A DNA stretch of 64,000 bases from Thiothrix nivea DSM 5205 (GTDB lineage Bacteria; Pseudomonadota; Gammaproteobacteria; Thiotrichales; Thiotrichaceae), in NCBI RefSeq assembly GCF_000260135.1, contig NZ_JH651384.1:3190001-3254000 (forward strand), written 5' to 3'. The notes under the pieces are model-generated. The model did not search any database and was not told the DNA's origin. It saw only the letters and a program-made list of their open reading frames with translations. The position numbers were made by a program, and so were the translations under genes. Position 1 is the first letter of the stretch; the number at the start of each line of letters is the position of its first letter. Shown piece by piece: positions 50,335-59,634 of the stretch.

Positions 50335-51018
50335 TTATTCCATATAATCGCCCATTTTCGGCGCATACGGATCCATGATCACAATCTTGCCGTCCTTGAC
50401 ACTGCGCATCAAGTTGTCGCCGTGCAAATCCCAGTTCAGATATTTCTGGTTTTCACGGTAATACAGGCACAGTTTGCGCATGTCTTCAGCCAGTTCTGCT
50501 CCATAACGTTCGGCAACGTAGCTCCAGACCTTGAGGCGGTCTTCCTTTTCCATCCAGTCGATTTCGTGGACGTGTTCGGTAAAGAATTCAGCGTCGGCTT
50601 CGTCCAGGTGCTCCAGGCGTTCCATGACGTAGATAGCGCGGTAATCCGGCTCTTCAAAGGTGAACAGGTGGATGCAAGCCGGGTCAATGGGGTGGCCATC
50701 CTCGTCCAGTACTCCGACACGCTTGACGAAAGGCACATTTTGCAGCTCGTATTTCTGGATGGCATCCATGAAATACTCCAATCCAAGTGACTGCTTTTCC
50801 AGCAAAACGTAGTTGCGCCACGTATCACTGGTGAGGTCTGCTGTGAAGGCTCGCTTGCATTGGGCGCATTTCATGCTGAGCTTCTTGCCACCATCAAAGC
50901 ATTTCATTTCGTAAACTTTGGTGAGGAAGGTGTTTTCACATTGGGGGCAGTCCATCCGTTTGAATTTGCCGCTGAGGAAGCAGTCCAGGATTTCCTTGCT
51001 GGAGTCGACGTGTTCCAT
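50335..51018 (-). CDS. Zinc-ribbon plus kinase-fold protein
   Basis: 227 residues. N-terminal zinc ribbon (MDCPQCENTF and MKCAQCKRAF). The C-terminal half has a kinase/aminoglycoside-phosphotransferase-like catalytic loop and metal site (YLNWDLHGDNLMR, then IVIMDPYAP). The middle holds a hinge-like IYVMERLEHLDE. It could phosphorylate a small molecule, protein or nucleic acid. It lies 2 bp after the HAD-like gene and is surely cotranscribed with it. Confidence 0.65.
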   Translation of the reverse strand: MEHVDSSKEILDCFLSGKFKRMDCPQCENTFLTKVYEMKCFDGGKKLSMKCAQCKRAFTADLTSDTWRNYVLLEKQSLGLEYFMDAIQKYELQNVPFVKRVGVLDEDGHPIDPACIHLFTFEEPDYRAIYVMERLEHLDEADAEFFTEHVHEIDWMEKEDRLKVWSYVAERYGAELAEDMRKLCLYYRENQKYLNWDLHGDNLMRSVKDGKIVIMDPYAPKMGDYME

Positions 51019-51020
51019 GG

Positions 51021-51491
51021 TTAGTACTCAATACCGTTTCTGAGGAGAAGGGGGGAGCCGAGCTGGATGATGCCTGGAAAATAGTCATCAATCCATAGCC
51101 CGACACTGATCCCCTGATGGAGCATGAAAGCGCGTTTTTTTCTACCATCGGTGGTGTAAATGCGGATGCCTTCATCATGCAGCTTGCCGCGGATTTCCTG
51201 CAAGTTGTCATCCATGTCGCCACGCAGGGTACAGATGACCGGTTCCCAGTCACCTTCACGGTAAGCGTCAATCAGTGACATGTAAAATTCCGGGTCGGCG
51301 GTGATGGTGTTGTCAAAGTCGATGGCAACAATGCGCGAAGTGGTAGAATCGGCCAGCGCATATTGGTCAACCCTGAATTCATCGAAGGTCGAGGTGATTT
51401 CATGTTCACCATGCTCTTTGATGCGCGTTTCCAAAATGCGGAATGCAGCGCATGGCAATTTGCTGTGATAGTAAAAAACCAGATCTGACAT
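51021..51491 (-). CDS. HAD-like phosphatase domain protein
   Basis: 156 residues. HAD motif I AIDFDNTITADP (nucleophile and acid Asp), motif II Thr in VICTLRG, motif III Lys in KKRAFMLHQG, and motif IV WIDDYF. The N-terminus holds about 50 residues of unknown type. A small cytoplasmic phosphatase, paired with the kinase-like gene. Substrate unknown. Confidence 0.75.
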   Translation of the reverse strand: MSDLVFYYHSKLPCAAFRILETRIKEHGEHEITSTFDEFRVDQYALADSTTSRIVAIDFDNTITADPEFYMSLIDAYREGDWEPVICTLRGDMDDNLQEIRGKLHDEGIRIYTTDGRKKRAFMLHQGISVGLWIDDYFPGIIQLGSPLLLRNGIEY

Positions 51492-51583
51492 GCAGTTTTC
51501 TCTCTAGCGGGATATAAGTGTTTGCGTTTTTGTGTTCTCAGGGTAGTGGCAATCTGTGTTGGCTGCAATGATTTAGGGCAAAG

Positions 51584-51609
51584 AAAAAGGCTCCCGGGGG
51601 AGCCTTTTT
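51584..51609 (-). terminator. Terminator after symporter operon
   Basis: AAAAAGGCTCC and GGAGCCTTTTT form an 11-bp stem with a 4-nt loop, 27 bp after the symporter stop codon. It can act on both strands. Confidence 0.92.
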
Positions 51610-51635
51610 CAGAGCTGGTTAGCAATTAGCCGGAA

Positions 51636-51831
51636 TTAGTGGCCGGTTGCAACACCTGCGCCACGAGGAACACGGACATCTTCAACCAGATGCTGGATAT
51701 GCTCAGGTGGCGGAGCAGTTACGCGGGAAACTGCCCATGCAACTACGAAGTTCACGATTGCACCCACGGTACCGAATGCTTCAGGGGAGATCCCCATGAA
51801 CCACTGGTCTGGCTTGTCAGGCAGCATGTTA
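51636..51831 (-). pseudogene. 3' end of sodium:solute symporter gene
   Basis: 65 codons: NMLPDKPDQWFMGISPEAFG, last membrane segment VGAIVNFVVAWAVSRV, and the tail PPPEHIQHLVEDVRVPRG. Continues 53125-54823 in frame once the IS and one TA are removed. Confidence 0.9.
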
Positions 51832-53124
51832 GGGGATTTCCCTGAAAGATTCCCCCGCAATGGCTACACTTGTCTTATCGACAAGCGGAGTCCCTATCCC
51901 CATGCCCCCCGAACCCCAAACAGCTAACCCGATCCTGAGTGAATCCCAGATAGCCGACCTGAAACTGGCGGCCTCGAAAATGTCTGGCAGCACCCGCCGT
52001 GCGTTCCAGGCGGACATGAGCCGGAAATATTGTGCAGGCAACGCCCGCCAGACTGAAAGGTGTTTTGGCTGGGGTCGGGAGGGGGTGCAGTTGGGTTTGG
52101 AGGAACAGCGCAGCGGCATGGTTTGCGTGGGTGCGCAGGCGGCGTATTGTGGCCAGAAGCGCTGGGAGGAAACCCAGCCGGAAGCGGCAGCCGCCTTGCT
52201 GGCGCTGGCGGAAGCACATAGCCAGCAAGACCCGACATTCCGCAGCAGCATCGCCTACACCCGCCTGACGGCGGCGGAAGCCATCCGGCAGTTACAGGCC
52301 ATGGGTTTCAGCGGTGGACAAGTGCCCGCCCCCAGCACCATGGCGCGGATACTCAACCGGAATGGCTACCGCCTGCGCAAGGTGGAGAAAGCCAAGCCGC
52401 AAAAAAAATTCCAGAAACCGACGCCATCTTCGCCAATATCCAGGCCAACGATGGGCAGTTTGCCGATGGGGCGGTCAAACGCCTGAGCATGGACTGCAAG
52501 GCGACCGTCAACATCGGTGACTACTCACGGGGCGGGAAAACACGGGGTGACAATAAAGCCGCTGACCATGAGATGGGCTGCAAAGAGAAATACATCCCTT
52601 TTGGCGTACTGGATGAGGACAGTGGGCAGGTTTACCTGACCTTCGGCAGTTCCAGCAAAACCAGTGACTTCATCGTGGATTCCCTGTGCCGGGTATGGGA
52701 ACAGATGCCTTCTGCTGACAAGGACGCCTGCCAGTGCATCCAGATCAAAGCGGACAATGGCCCGGAAAGCAGCGGGATCAGGACGCAATTCCTCAAGCGC
52801 ATGGTGGAATTCGCCAACCATACCGGTAAGACAGTCCACCTGCTGTACTACCCGCCTTACCACAGCAAGTACAACCCGATTGAACGCTGCTGGGGGATTC
52901 TGGAACAACACTGGAACGGCACCCAGCTCAAGGATGCCGAAACCCTGCTGGAATGGGCAAAAACCATGACCTGGAAAGGCATCAACCCCATGGTCGAATT
53001 CAGTCGCAAGGTTTATGAGAAGGGTGTGACCCTCAGCAAAAAAGCTATGGAGGCTGTTGAGGCGAGGCTGGAAAGAAATGCTGCTTTACCAAAATGGGAC
53101 ATTCTGATTCGCCCTGTTTTTGGG
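51832..53124 (+). mobile_element. ISAzo13-type insertion sequence
   Basis: 1293 bp inserted at a TA, duplicated at 51830-51831 and 53125-53126. The boundaries are set by exact in-frame restoration of the symporter (KDI-NMLPD). I could not find clear terminal inverted repeats, so the exact ends are less certain than the junction. Confidence 0.75.
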
Positions 53125-53127
53125 TAA
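51860..53127 (+). CDS. ISAzo13-type transposase (-1 frameshift)
   Basis: Two frames joined by a -1 shift on eight A at 52401-52408 (GCCGCAAAAAAAATTCC). The first part (51860-52486) has the DNA-binding region (MSGSTRRAFQADMSRKYCAG, TAAEAIRQLQAMGF). The second part (to 53127) has the catalytic core: SMDCKATVNIGDYSRGGKTRG (first Asp), IKADNGPESSG (second Asp) and YHSKYNPIERCWGILEQHW (Glu). The shift may be programmed. The TAA stop is formed with the target TA. Confidence 0.8.
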
Positions 53128-54823
53128 TGTCTTTGAGGTAAATCACCTTAGTGCCCTTGACGAAGAACCAGCCTTTGTACCAGAAGATGTAAATCATGGT
53201 AACAAGGATACCAGACAGCATACCGGCAATAGCACCTGAGCTGTTAATGCGCTTGGAGAAGATACCCATCATCAGAGCCGGGAAGATGGACGCTGCTGCC
53301 AGACCGAACGCCAATGCTACTACCTGTGCTGCAAACCCTGGTGGGTTCAGGCCCATGTAGCCAGCGACCAGAATCGCAACGGACATGGTGATACGGGAAG
53401 CCAACAGTTCGTTCTTCTCGGAGATGCGAGGGTTGATGATACTCTTGATCAGGTCATGAGAGATGGAAGAAGCGATAGCCAGCAGCAGGCCAGCAGCAGT
53501 AGACAGCGCCGCAGCGATACCACCGGCAGCAACCAGGGCGATTACCCAGTTAGGCAGTTGTGCGATTTCAGGGTTGGCAAGAACCATGATGTCGTTGTCA
53601 ACCTTGGTGACTTCGTTGCCTTTCCAGCCAGCAGCAGCGAATTTGCCATCCATCAGGCCATCGTGCTTCTTCTGTGCTTCGTCAACTTTCGTTTGGGCAG
53701 CAGCTACATCGCCACCTTCTTTTTCGGCAGTTGCCAGCGCAGCTTTGGCTTCGGCCAGGCCACCATCGCTGTAGTACTGGATTTTGCCGTCACCGTTGGC
53801 ATCAGCCATCACCAGCAGCTGGGTTTTTTCCCAGGTTTTCATCCACTGGGGACGTGCCTCATAGGCCAGTTCGCCTTCAGGAGTGTTAACAGTGTTCATC
53901 AGATTCAGACGAGCCATTGCGCCTACAGCAGGAGCAACGGTGTACAGCAGTGCGATGAATACCAGTGCCCAACCAGCGGAAGAACGTGCGTCACGTACTT
54001 TCGGTACAGTGAAGAAACGGATGATAACGTGTGGCAGGCCAGCAGTACCGATCATCAGCGTCATGGTCAACAGGAAAGTGTTGATCATTGGCGCGTTGGC
54101 GGTAGTGTAAGCCTTGAAGCCGAGGTCAGTTACAACTGCATCCAGCTTGTCCAGCAGGTACATGCCGCTACCGTCAGACAGGGTAGAGCCTAGGCCCAGC
54201 TGCGGGATTGGGTTGCCGGTCAGGTTAAAGGAGATGAACATGGCAGGCACGGTGTAAGCCAAGATCAGAACAACGTACTGCGCGATTTGGGTATAAGTGA
54301 TACCTTTCATACCACCCAATACAGCGTACACGAATACGATTGCCATACCGATGTAAAGGCCAGTATCTACGGAAACTTCCAGGAAGCGGGAGAAGGTTAC
54401 ACCAACGCCCTTCATTTGGCCGATTACATAGGTCAGGGAGATGACGATCAGACAGATGACACCTACGATACGTGCAGTCTGGGAGTAGTACCGGTCACCG
54501 ATGAATTCAGGAACCGTGAACTTGCCAAACTTGCGCAGGTATGGAGCCAGCAGCATCGCCATCAGTACGTAACCGCCCGTCCAGCCCATCAGGTAGGCAG
54601 AAGCGTCGTAGCCCTTGAATGCGATGATACCCGCCATGGAGATAAAGGACGCAGCCGACATCCAGTCAGCGGCTGTTGCCATACCGTTGGCAACAGGATG
54701 AACGCCGCCACCGGCAACGTAGAATTCGCCAGTTGAGCCCGCACGCGCCCAAATGGCAATGCCGAAGTACAGAGCAAAGCTCAGACCGACGACGATATAA
54801 GTCCAGAGTTGAAGTTCAGTCAT
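53125..54823 (-). pseudogene. Sodium:solute symporter large subunit, 5' part (split by IS)
   Basis: 566 codons of an SSS-family (ActP-like, VC_2705-type) transporter: MTELQLWTYIVVGLSFALYF, FYVAGGGVHPVANGMATAADWMS (sodium-site region), FTVPEFIGDRYYSQTARI, GGMKGITYTQIAQY. A hydrophilic insert of about 80 residues (residues 330-410, AKAALATAEKEGGD) separates the later helices, as in this subfamily. With 65 more codons at 51636-51831 the intact protein would be 631 residues. As sequenced, the frame reads into the IS and ends at 53045. Loses the last membrane helix. Confidence 0.9.
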
Positions 54824-54835
54824 TTGCTTCCCCCA

Positions 54836-55093
54836 TCAATCTTCATGAACGTCGAATTCGCGGTCGAGCTTGCCCATGCGCCAGGCATAGAAGAAGATCA
54901 ACGCGACGAATACATAAATAGAACCTTGCTGGGCGAACCAGAAGCCGAGTTTGTAACCACCAAGGTGAATACCATTCAGCGGACCAGCGAACAAAATGCC
55001 AGCCCCGAAGGACACGACAAACCAGATAACCAGGCAAAGGATGAGCAAGCGAACATTCGCCGCCCAGTATGCCTGTGCAGATTTTGACAACAT
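54836..55093 (-). CDS. DUF4212 small subunit of sodium:solute symporter
   Basis: 85 residues from ATG 55093 (GGAGG upstream). Two membrane helices (VRLLILCLVIWFVVSFGAG and GSIYVFVALIFFYAWRMG) and the LNGIHLGGYKLGFWFAQQGS loop define DUF4212, always next to the VC_2705-type symporter. Intact here while its partner is broken, so the transporter is probably inactive. Confidence 0.9.
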   Translation of the reverse strand: MLSKSAQAYWAANVRLLILCLVIWFVVSFGAGILFAGPLNGIHLGGYKLGFWFAQQGSIYVFVALIFFYAWRMGKLDREFDVHED

Positions 55094-55480
55094 AATTAAG
55101 ACTCCTCCGTTGTTGCACAAACGCACCGAGTTTAGCGTGAATGTAAATGGAATGTAAATTGGCAAAGCGGCGAATTTTATGGATTGCCCAACATTTTGTA
55201 GATATTTGTGCGCTGCTGTAAGGGAATATTAGGGATTTCTGACCTTGTTTACCATAATATTGTCGACAATATGCCATTCCAGTATAGAGGAGAGATACGT
55301 CTGGGTTTGGTTGTGGTGTGGTAAAAAAGCAATGGAATATGCCCCTAAGCCACAATGATTCGAATGCACCAATATAGGGCATTACAATGCCTGTCTGTTA
55401 TAATTTAACTGCGAATATTGTACAAGTTGTTGATAAGTTGAAGTGATTTTGAGTGGCATTAATATTGCAATGTTCCCGCC
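55094..55480. other. Divergent intergenic region, symporter operon / ntrB
   Basis: 387 bp without a gene, AT-rich. It holds a 16-bp perfect palindrome (55257-55272) and AT-rich patches that could hold promoters for both directions. Confidence 0.6.
55257..55272. promoter_or_regulatory. Perfect palindrome, likely operator
   Basis: ATATTGTCGACAATAT. Its TTGTCGACAA core fits the xNGTNNNACNx pattern bound by GntR regulators of the FadR/FCD group, which often control organic-acid uptake. The regulator is not in the window. Confidence 0.5.
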
Positions 55481-56533
55481 ATGAAAAATGTGAACATGAA
55501 AAGAAGCGAATTGCTGGAGATCCTGACCTGCTCCATTCTGGTGCTGGACAGCGATTTGCATGTTGTTTACATGAACCAGTCGGCGGAAATGTTGCTGGGG
55601 CAAAGCCAGCAGCGCGTCGGTGGTTTGCCGGTAGGGCAGTTCCTGCGCAGCAATGGTGTGCATGAGAGCCTGGAAATTGCACTACAACAGGGCGACCCGC
55701 AATCCATCCGCGAATGCCCGGTGGAATTGGCCTCTGGTGAGCAGATCACCATTGATTGCGTGGTGACGCCGCTTTCCCAGCATGGTTTTAAGAACCAGTT
55801 GCTGCTGGAAGTGCATCGCATTGACCGCAAGCTGCGCATTGTGCGTGAGGAACAGGCAATCCACCAGCAGCAGGCTGTACATGAACTGGTGCGCGGCATT
55901 GCCCACGAGATCAAAAACCCACTGGGTGGCTTGCGTGGTGCTGCCCAGTTGCTGGAAAGCGAACTGGAAAACCCTGAGCTGAAAGAATACACCCAGATCA
56001 TCATTTCCGAGGCCGACCGCCTGAAACATTTGGTTGATGGTATGTTGGGGCCAAGTCACTTGCCGCACACCGAATCTGTGAATATCCATGAGGTGCTGGA
56101 ACATGTGAGGCATCTGGTCAGCTCGGACGTTTCTTCCAATGTCAGCTTTGTGCGTGATTATGACCCCAGCCTGCCCGAATTCCAGGGTGACCGGAACCAG
56201 TTGGTGCAAGTGGTGCTGAATATTGTCAGTAACGCGGTCAAGGTGCTGGGTGATGGCGGCGTGGTCGAGTTGCGTACCCGCATCCTGCGCCAGTTCACCA
56301 TCCATCAGACCCGTTACCGGCATGTGCTGAAAATCGAAATTTGTGACAATGGCCCGGGTGTACCAGAACACTTGCGGGACAAGCTATTCCTGCCTATGGT
56401 CAGTGGCCATCCGGGTGGCAGTGGCCTTGGCTTGGCCATTGCGCAATCCCTGGTACGCCGCCATAACGGCCTGATCCACTGTGAATCCGTACCGGGTCAC
56501 ACTTGTTTTTCCATCCTGATTCCACTGGAGTGA
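55481..56533 (+). CDS. ntrB: Nitrogen regulation sensor kinase NtrB
   Basis: 350 residues. An N-terminal PAS domain (SILVLDSDLHVVYMNQSAEMLLG), the H box RGIAHEIKNPLGGLRGAAQLL with phosphorylated His142, then an N box (NQLVQVVLNIVSNAVKVL) and G boxes (EICDNGPGVPEHL, GGSGLGLAIAQ). No membrane segments, as for NtrB, which senses nitrogen through PII. In-frame ATG 55496 is an alternative start; no clear ribosome site distinguishes them. ntrC follows after 2 bp. Confidence 0.95.
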   Translation: MKNVNMKRSELLEILTCSILVLDSDLHVVYMNQSAEMLLGQSQQRVGGLPVGQFLRSNGVHESLEIALQQGDPQSIRECPVELASGEQITIDCVVTPLSQHGFKNQLLLEVHRIDRKLRIVREEQAIHQQQAVHELVRGIAHEIKNPLGGLRGAAQLLESELENPELKEYTQIIISEADRLKHLVDGMLGPSHLPHTESVNIHEVLEHVRHLVSSDVSSNVSFVRDYDPSLPEFQGDRNQLVQVVLNIVSNAVKVLGDGGVVELRTRILRQFTIHQTRYRHVLKIEICDNGPGVPEHLRDKLFLPMVSGHPGGSGLGLAIAQSLVRRHNGLIHCESVPGHTCFSILIPLE

Positions 56534-56535
56534 AC

Positions 56536-57954
56536 ATGGCTCACACTGAAAACATCTGGGTCGCTGATGATGACCGCTCTATCCGTTGGGTGCTGGAACG
56601 CGCCTTGCAGAAAGCCGACATCGGTGTGCGCAGTTTCGAGTCTGCCGACCAGGTGATTGCTGCTCTGCGCACCCAGCAGCCAGATGCGCTCCTGACCGAC
56701 ATCCGGATGCCCGGTACTGATGGCCTGCACTTGCTGGAACGGATGCAGCGCGAATACCCGGATGTTCCGGTCATCATCATGACGGCGCATTCCGATCTGG
56801 AAAGCGCCGTTTCTGCCTATCAGGGTGGGGCGTTTGAATACCTGCCCAAGCCGTTTGATGTCAACGAAGCTGTGGAGCTGGTGCGGCGTGCCTGCAAATC
56901 ACGCCATGAAAAAGAACACGGCGAAATTGCCGAAGCCGCCATTGAGCTGCTGGGCGGGCGCGACATTATTGGCCATGCGCCAGCCATGCAGGAAGTGTTC
57001 CGTGCCATCGGGCGGCTGTCCAAGTCCAGCATCACCGTGCTGATCACGGGCGAATCCGGTACTGGTAAGGAGCTGGTGGCCAAGGCGTTGCATACCCACA
57101 GCCCGCGTTCCAACAAGCCATTCATTGCGCTGAATACCGCCGCCATTCCACGCGAGCTGCTGGAGTCGGAACTGTTTGGGCACGAAAAAGGTGCATTCAC
57201 CGGCGCGTATGCACAACGCAAAGGGCGTTTCGAACAAGCCGATGGCGGCTCCCTGTTTTTGGATGAAATTGGTGACATGCCTGCGGAATTGCAAACCCGA
57301 TTGCTGCGGGTGTTGGCAGAGGGCACGTTCTACCGCGTAGGCGGGCATACGCCGGTGCGGGTGGATGTGCGCATCATCGCAGCTACCCACCAGCATCTGG
57401 AAGATCTGGTCAACAAGGGCGCATTCCGCGAAGACTTGTTCCACCGCCTCAACGTCATCCGCATCCACAATCCGCCATTGAGGGAACGGCGCGAAGACAT
57501 CCCGTTGCTGCTCAACCATTTCCTGCGCCGTGCCGCCGAGGAGTTGCAGGTGGAGGCCAAATCCCTGTCGGTGAAAGTGACGGAATATCTGCAAACCCTG
57601 CCGTGGCCGGGCAACGTGCGCCAACTGGAAAACACTTGCCGCTGGCTGACCGTGATGGCCTCCGGGCGTGAAATTGTCATGGATGATCTGCCTGCCGAGC
57701 TGCTGGAAAGCGACAGTGGCAAGCCGGAAATTCCGGACAACTGGGAAAAGGCGCTGGCGCAGTTCGCTGATTACAAGCTCAGTCGGGGAGCCAGCAACCT
57801 GTTGACCGAACTCAACCCCATTTTTGAGCGTATCCTGCTGCAAGCCGCGCTGAAAAAGACCGGTGGGCGCAAGATTGAAGCTGCCGACCTGCTCGGGTGG
57901 GGGCGCAATACCCTCACCCGCAAGCTCAAGGAACTGGAGATTGAGGAGGGTTGA
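56536..57954 (+). CDS. ntrC: Nitrogen regulator NtrC
   Basis: 472 residues from ATG 56536 (GGAG five bases upstream). Receiver domain with phospho-acceptor Asp55 (LLTDIRMPG) and PKPFD; sigma-54 AAA+ domain with Walker A GESGTGKE, the sigma-54-contact GAFTGA loop, and LFLDEIGDMP; C-terminal Fis-type HTH (KIEAADLLGWGRNTLTRKLKEL). Activates nitrogen-scarcity genes with sigma-54; glnA nearby is a likely target. Its 3' end overlaps the convergent gene by 29 bp. Confidence 0.96.
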   Translation: MAHTENIWVADDDRSIRWVLERALQKADIGVRSFESADQVIAALRTQQPDALLTDIRMPGTDGLHLLERMQREYPDVPVIIMTAHSDLESAVSAYQGGAFEYLPKPFDVNEAVELVRRACKSRHEKEHGEIAEAAIELLGGRDIIGHAPAMQEVFRAIGRLSKSSITVLITGESGTGKELVAKALHTHSPRSNKPFIALNTAAIPRELLESELFGHEKGAFTGAYAQRKGRFEQADGGSLFLDEIGDMPAELQTRLLRVLAEGTFYRVGGHTPVRVDVRIIAATHQHLEDLVNKGAFREDLFHRLNVIRIHNPPLRERREDIPLLLNHFLRRAAEELQVEAKSLSVKVTEYLQTLPWPGNVRQLENTCRWLTVMASGREIVMDDLPAELLESDSGKPEIPDNWEKALAQFADYKLSRGASNLLTELNPIFERILLQAALKKTGGRKIEAADLLGWGRNTLTRKLKELEIEEG

Positions 57955-59554
57955 GGAGGGCAGCCTGATTTTTGGGTATGGCTTCCTCGAACCCGCAGAA
58001 ATCGCCGGAACATGCCTGCATGTGTACCAGCTTGTCGGTCAGGTAGCGGCTTTCAAAACCGGCATAGCGCAGCGCCAGTGCATCCAGCATGGCGATGTCG
58101 ATCGTATCGAAACTCATGCTGTTGAGCATCTGGCGGGTGACGTAGCCCTTGCTTGAATCCCAGGCATTAAAAAAGGTGCGGAACCGGTCTTGTCCGCTGA
58201 AATCCGTCGCCTCGAAATGGGCGGCAACATCGCCGGGTATATGGTCGCCAAAGGCCAGCACAATGGTGCGTTCGGGCAGTTTTTGCAGTTGGGTGAGGAG
58301 TTTTTCATAGGCTTTGACTGACAGTTGTAGGCGTTTGCTATAGTCCAGCATGATTGAGCATTGTTTGCCGGAAAGCCCGGGTTTGCAGCGGCGAGGGTCG
58401 GGTTTCAGCTTTTTGTCATGCGGCGAGTGTTGGCGCATGGTGGCAATGAAGGTGAATAGCGGTTGCTCGTTGAGTTTCACCTGTTTGAGGGCTTCGTCGA
58501 AAAAGATTTCGTCCGGCATCTGGTTCCATTTGCGTTTGTCACACTCTGGCATGGCCTTGCAGTCGATGAACTCCTGAATGCCCAATTGCTCGTGAAAACG
58601 TTGGCCGCCGTAAAATCGCCCGGCGATCGGGTAAATGGTTTTGGTTTTGTAGCCTTGTTCCGTCAGTTGGTGGGCGATCCGTCCATCCAAGCGCCCGGGG
58701 GCAAACAGGTTAATGGTTTTCCAGCCATTGCCGTACAGGGGTGGGGCAACGCCATGCAGGAACGCAATTTCTTGTACCCAGGTGGAGCCTCCTGCCGTAT
58801 GTACCTTGAGCGGATAGGCATCCTGGAAAAACCGGCCGGTTGGCTTGAAGCCCACTATTTGTTCAGGGTGAAAGGTGGATTCTTCCAGGATCACAATAAT
58901 ATTGGGTTTTTGGTTGGGTGCGTGGGTAAAGGTTTCCGCTTGCCGGTCGGCTTTGAAACAGCAATAGCTGCTGTCATGGGCGTGTTGGGGTTCTTCCAGT
59001 TGGGTGCGCCAGATACTTTGCACGAAAACGGGCAGGGTATTTTTGTACTGGGATGTCCATTGTAGGTCAACGTAAAATGTGGGTAGGTTCAGGGTTACCA
59101 GTAGGGCGACACTGCCACCAAGGCCGAAAGCTGTCAGCCTGCGGGTCTGAGGGCTGGGTTTTTCCAGCAGGAAAACGATGATCAACAATAACAGGTAACC
59201 CATTATCAGCAAGGTGGGGGTTAGCCCCATTTCCAGCAAGGTTTCTGGGCTGAGCGCGGCTACCACCAGATCGGGTGCGACCAGTTGTGACCCCAGGAAC
59301 TGGTATTTGATGGCGGCTCCTGCCCATAAGCCAGCAATGACGGTTGACGCCAGCCCAACGGCAAACCAGACCCTGCACCCCAGTAATGCGGTGCTGCTGA
59401 ACAAGGTTACCCATACCAGTACTGTGTACAGGTGGTTATAAATAAACCCGCCGATGCCCGCGCTGCCATGCTCCATGAGCAAAACATAGGGCATGAACAG
59501 GGTAATGGGTAGGGCGATCAGGGCGGGGATGTGTTTTCGCCAGCGTGACAACAT
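57926..59554 (-). CDS. Membrane sulfatase/phosphoethanolamine-transferase-like enzyme
   Basis: 542 residues from ATG 59554 (TTGGAA upstream; ATG 59605 would add 17). Four or five membrane helices in the first about 170 residues, then a periplasmic alkaline-phosphatase-fold domain: IIVILEESTFHPEQIVGF (metal ligand Glu and the nucleophile Thr region), TAGGSTWVQEIAFLHGVAPPL, ATMRQHSPHDKK and VLAFGDHIPGDV (Asp-His metal site). This layout is shared by LTA-synthase-like and lipid-A phosphoethanolamine transferases; it probably modifies a surface glycan or lipid. Confidence 0.78.
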   Translation of the reverse strand: MLSRWRKHIPALIALPITLFMPYVLLMEHGSAGIGGFIYNHLYTVLVWVTLFSSTALLGCRVWFAVGLASTVIAGLWAGAAIKYQFLGSQLVAPDLVVAALSPETLLEMGLTPTLLIMGYLLLLIIVFLLEKPSPQTRRLTAFGLGGSVALLVTLNLPTFYVDLQWTSQYKNTLPVFVQSIWRTQLEEPQHAHDSSYCCFKADRQAETFTHAPNQKPNIIVILEESTFHPEQIVGFKPTGRFFQDAYPLKVHTAGGSTWVQEIAFLHGVAPPLYGNGWKTINLFAPGRLDGRIAHQLTEQGYKTKTIYPIAGRFYGGQRFHEQLGIQEFIDCKAMPECDKRKWNQMPDEIFFDEALKQVKLNEQPLFTFIATMRQHSPHDKKLKPDPRRCKPGLSGKQCSIMLDYSKRLQLSVKAYEKLLTQLQKLPERTIVLAFGDHIPGDVAAHFEATDFSGQDRFRTFFNAWDSSKGYVTRQMLNSMSFDTIDIAMLDALALRYAGFESRYLTDKLVHMQACSGDFCGFEEAIPKNQAALLNPPQSPVP

Positions 59555-59634
59555 GGTTATTCCAATCAGAAATTGCGTGGTACAGAATAACCAGTTTGTC
59601 ATCAATTTGTAACATTGGTTGCATTACGCCTGTC

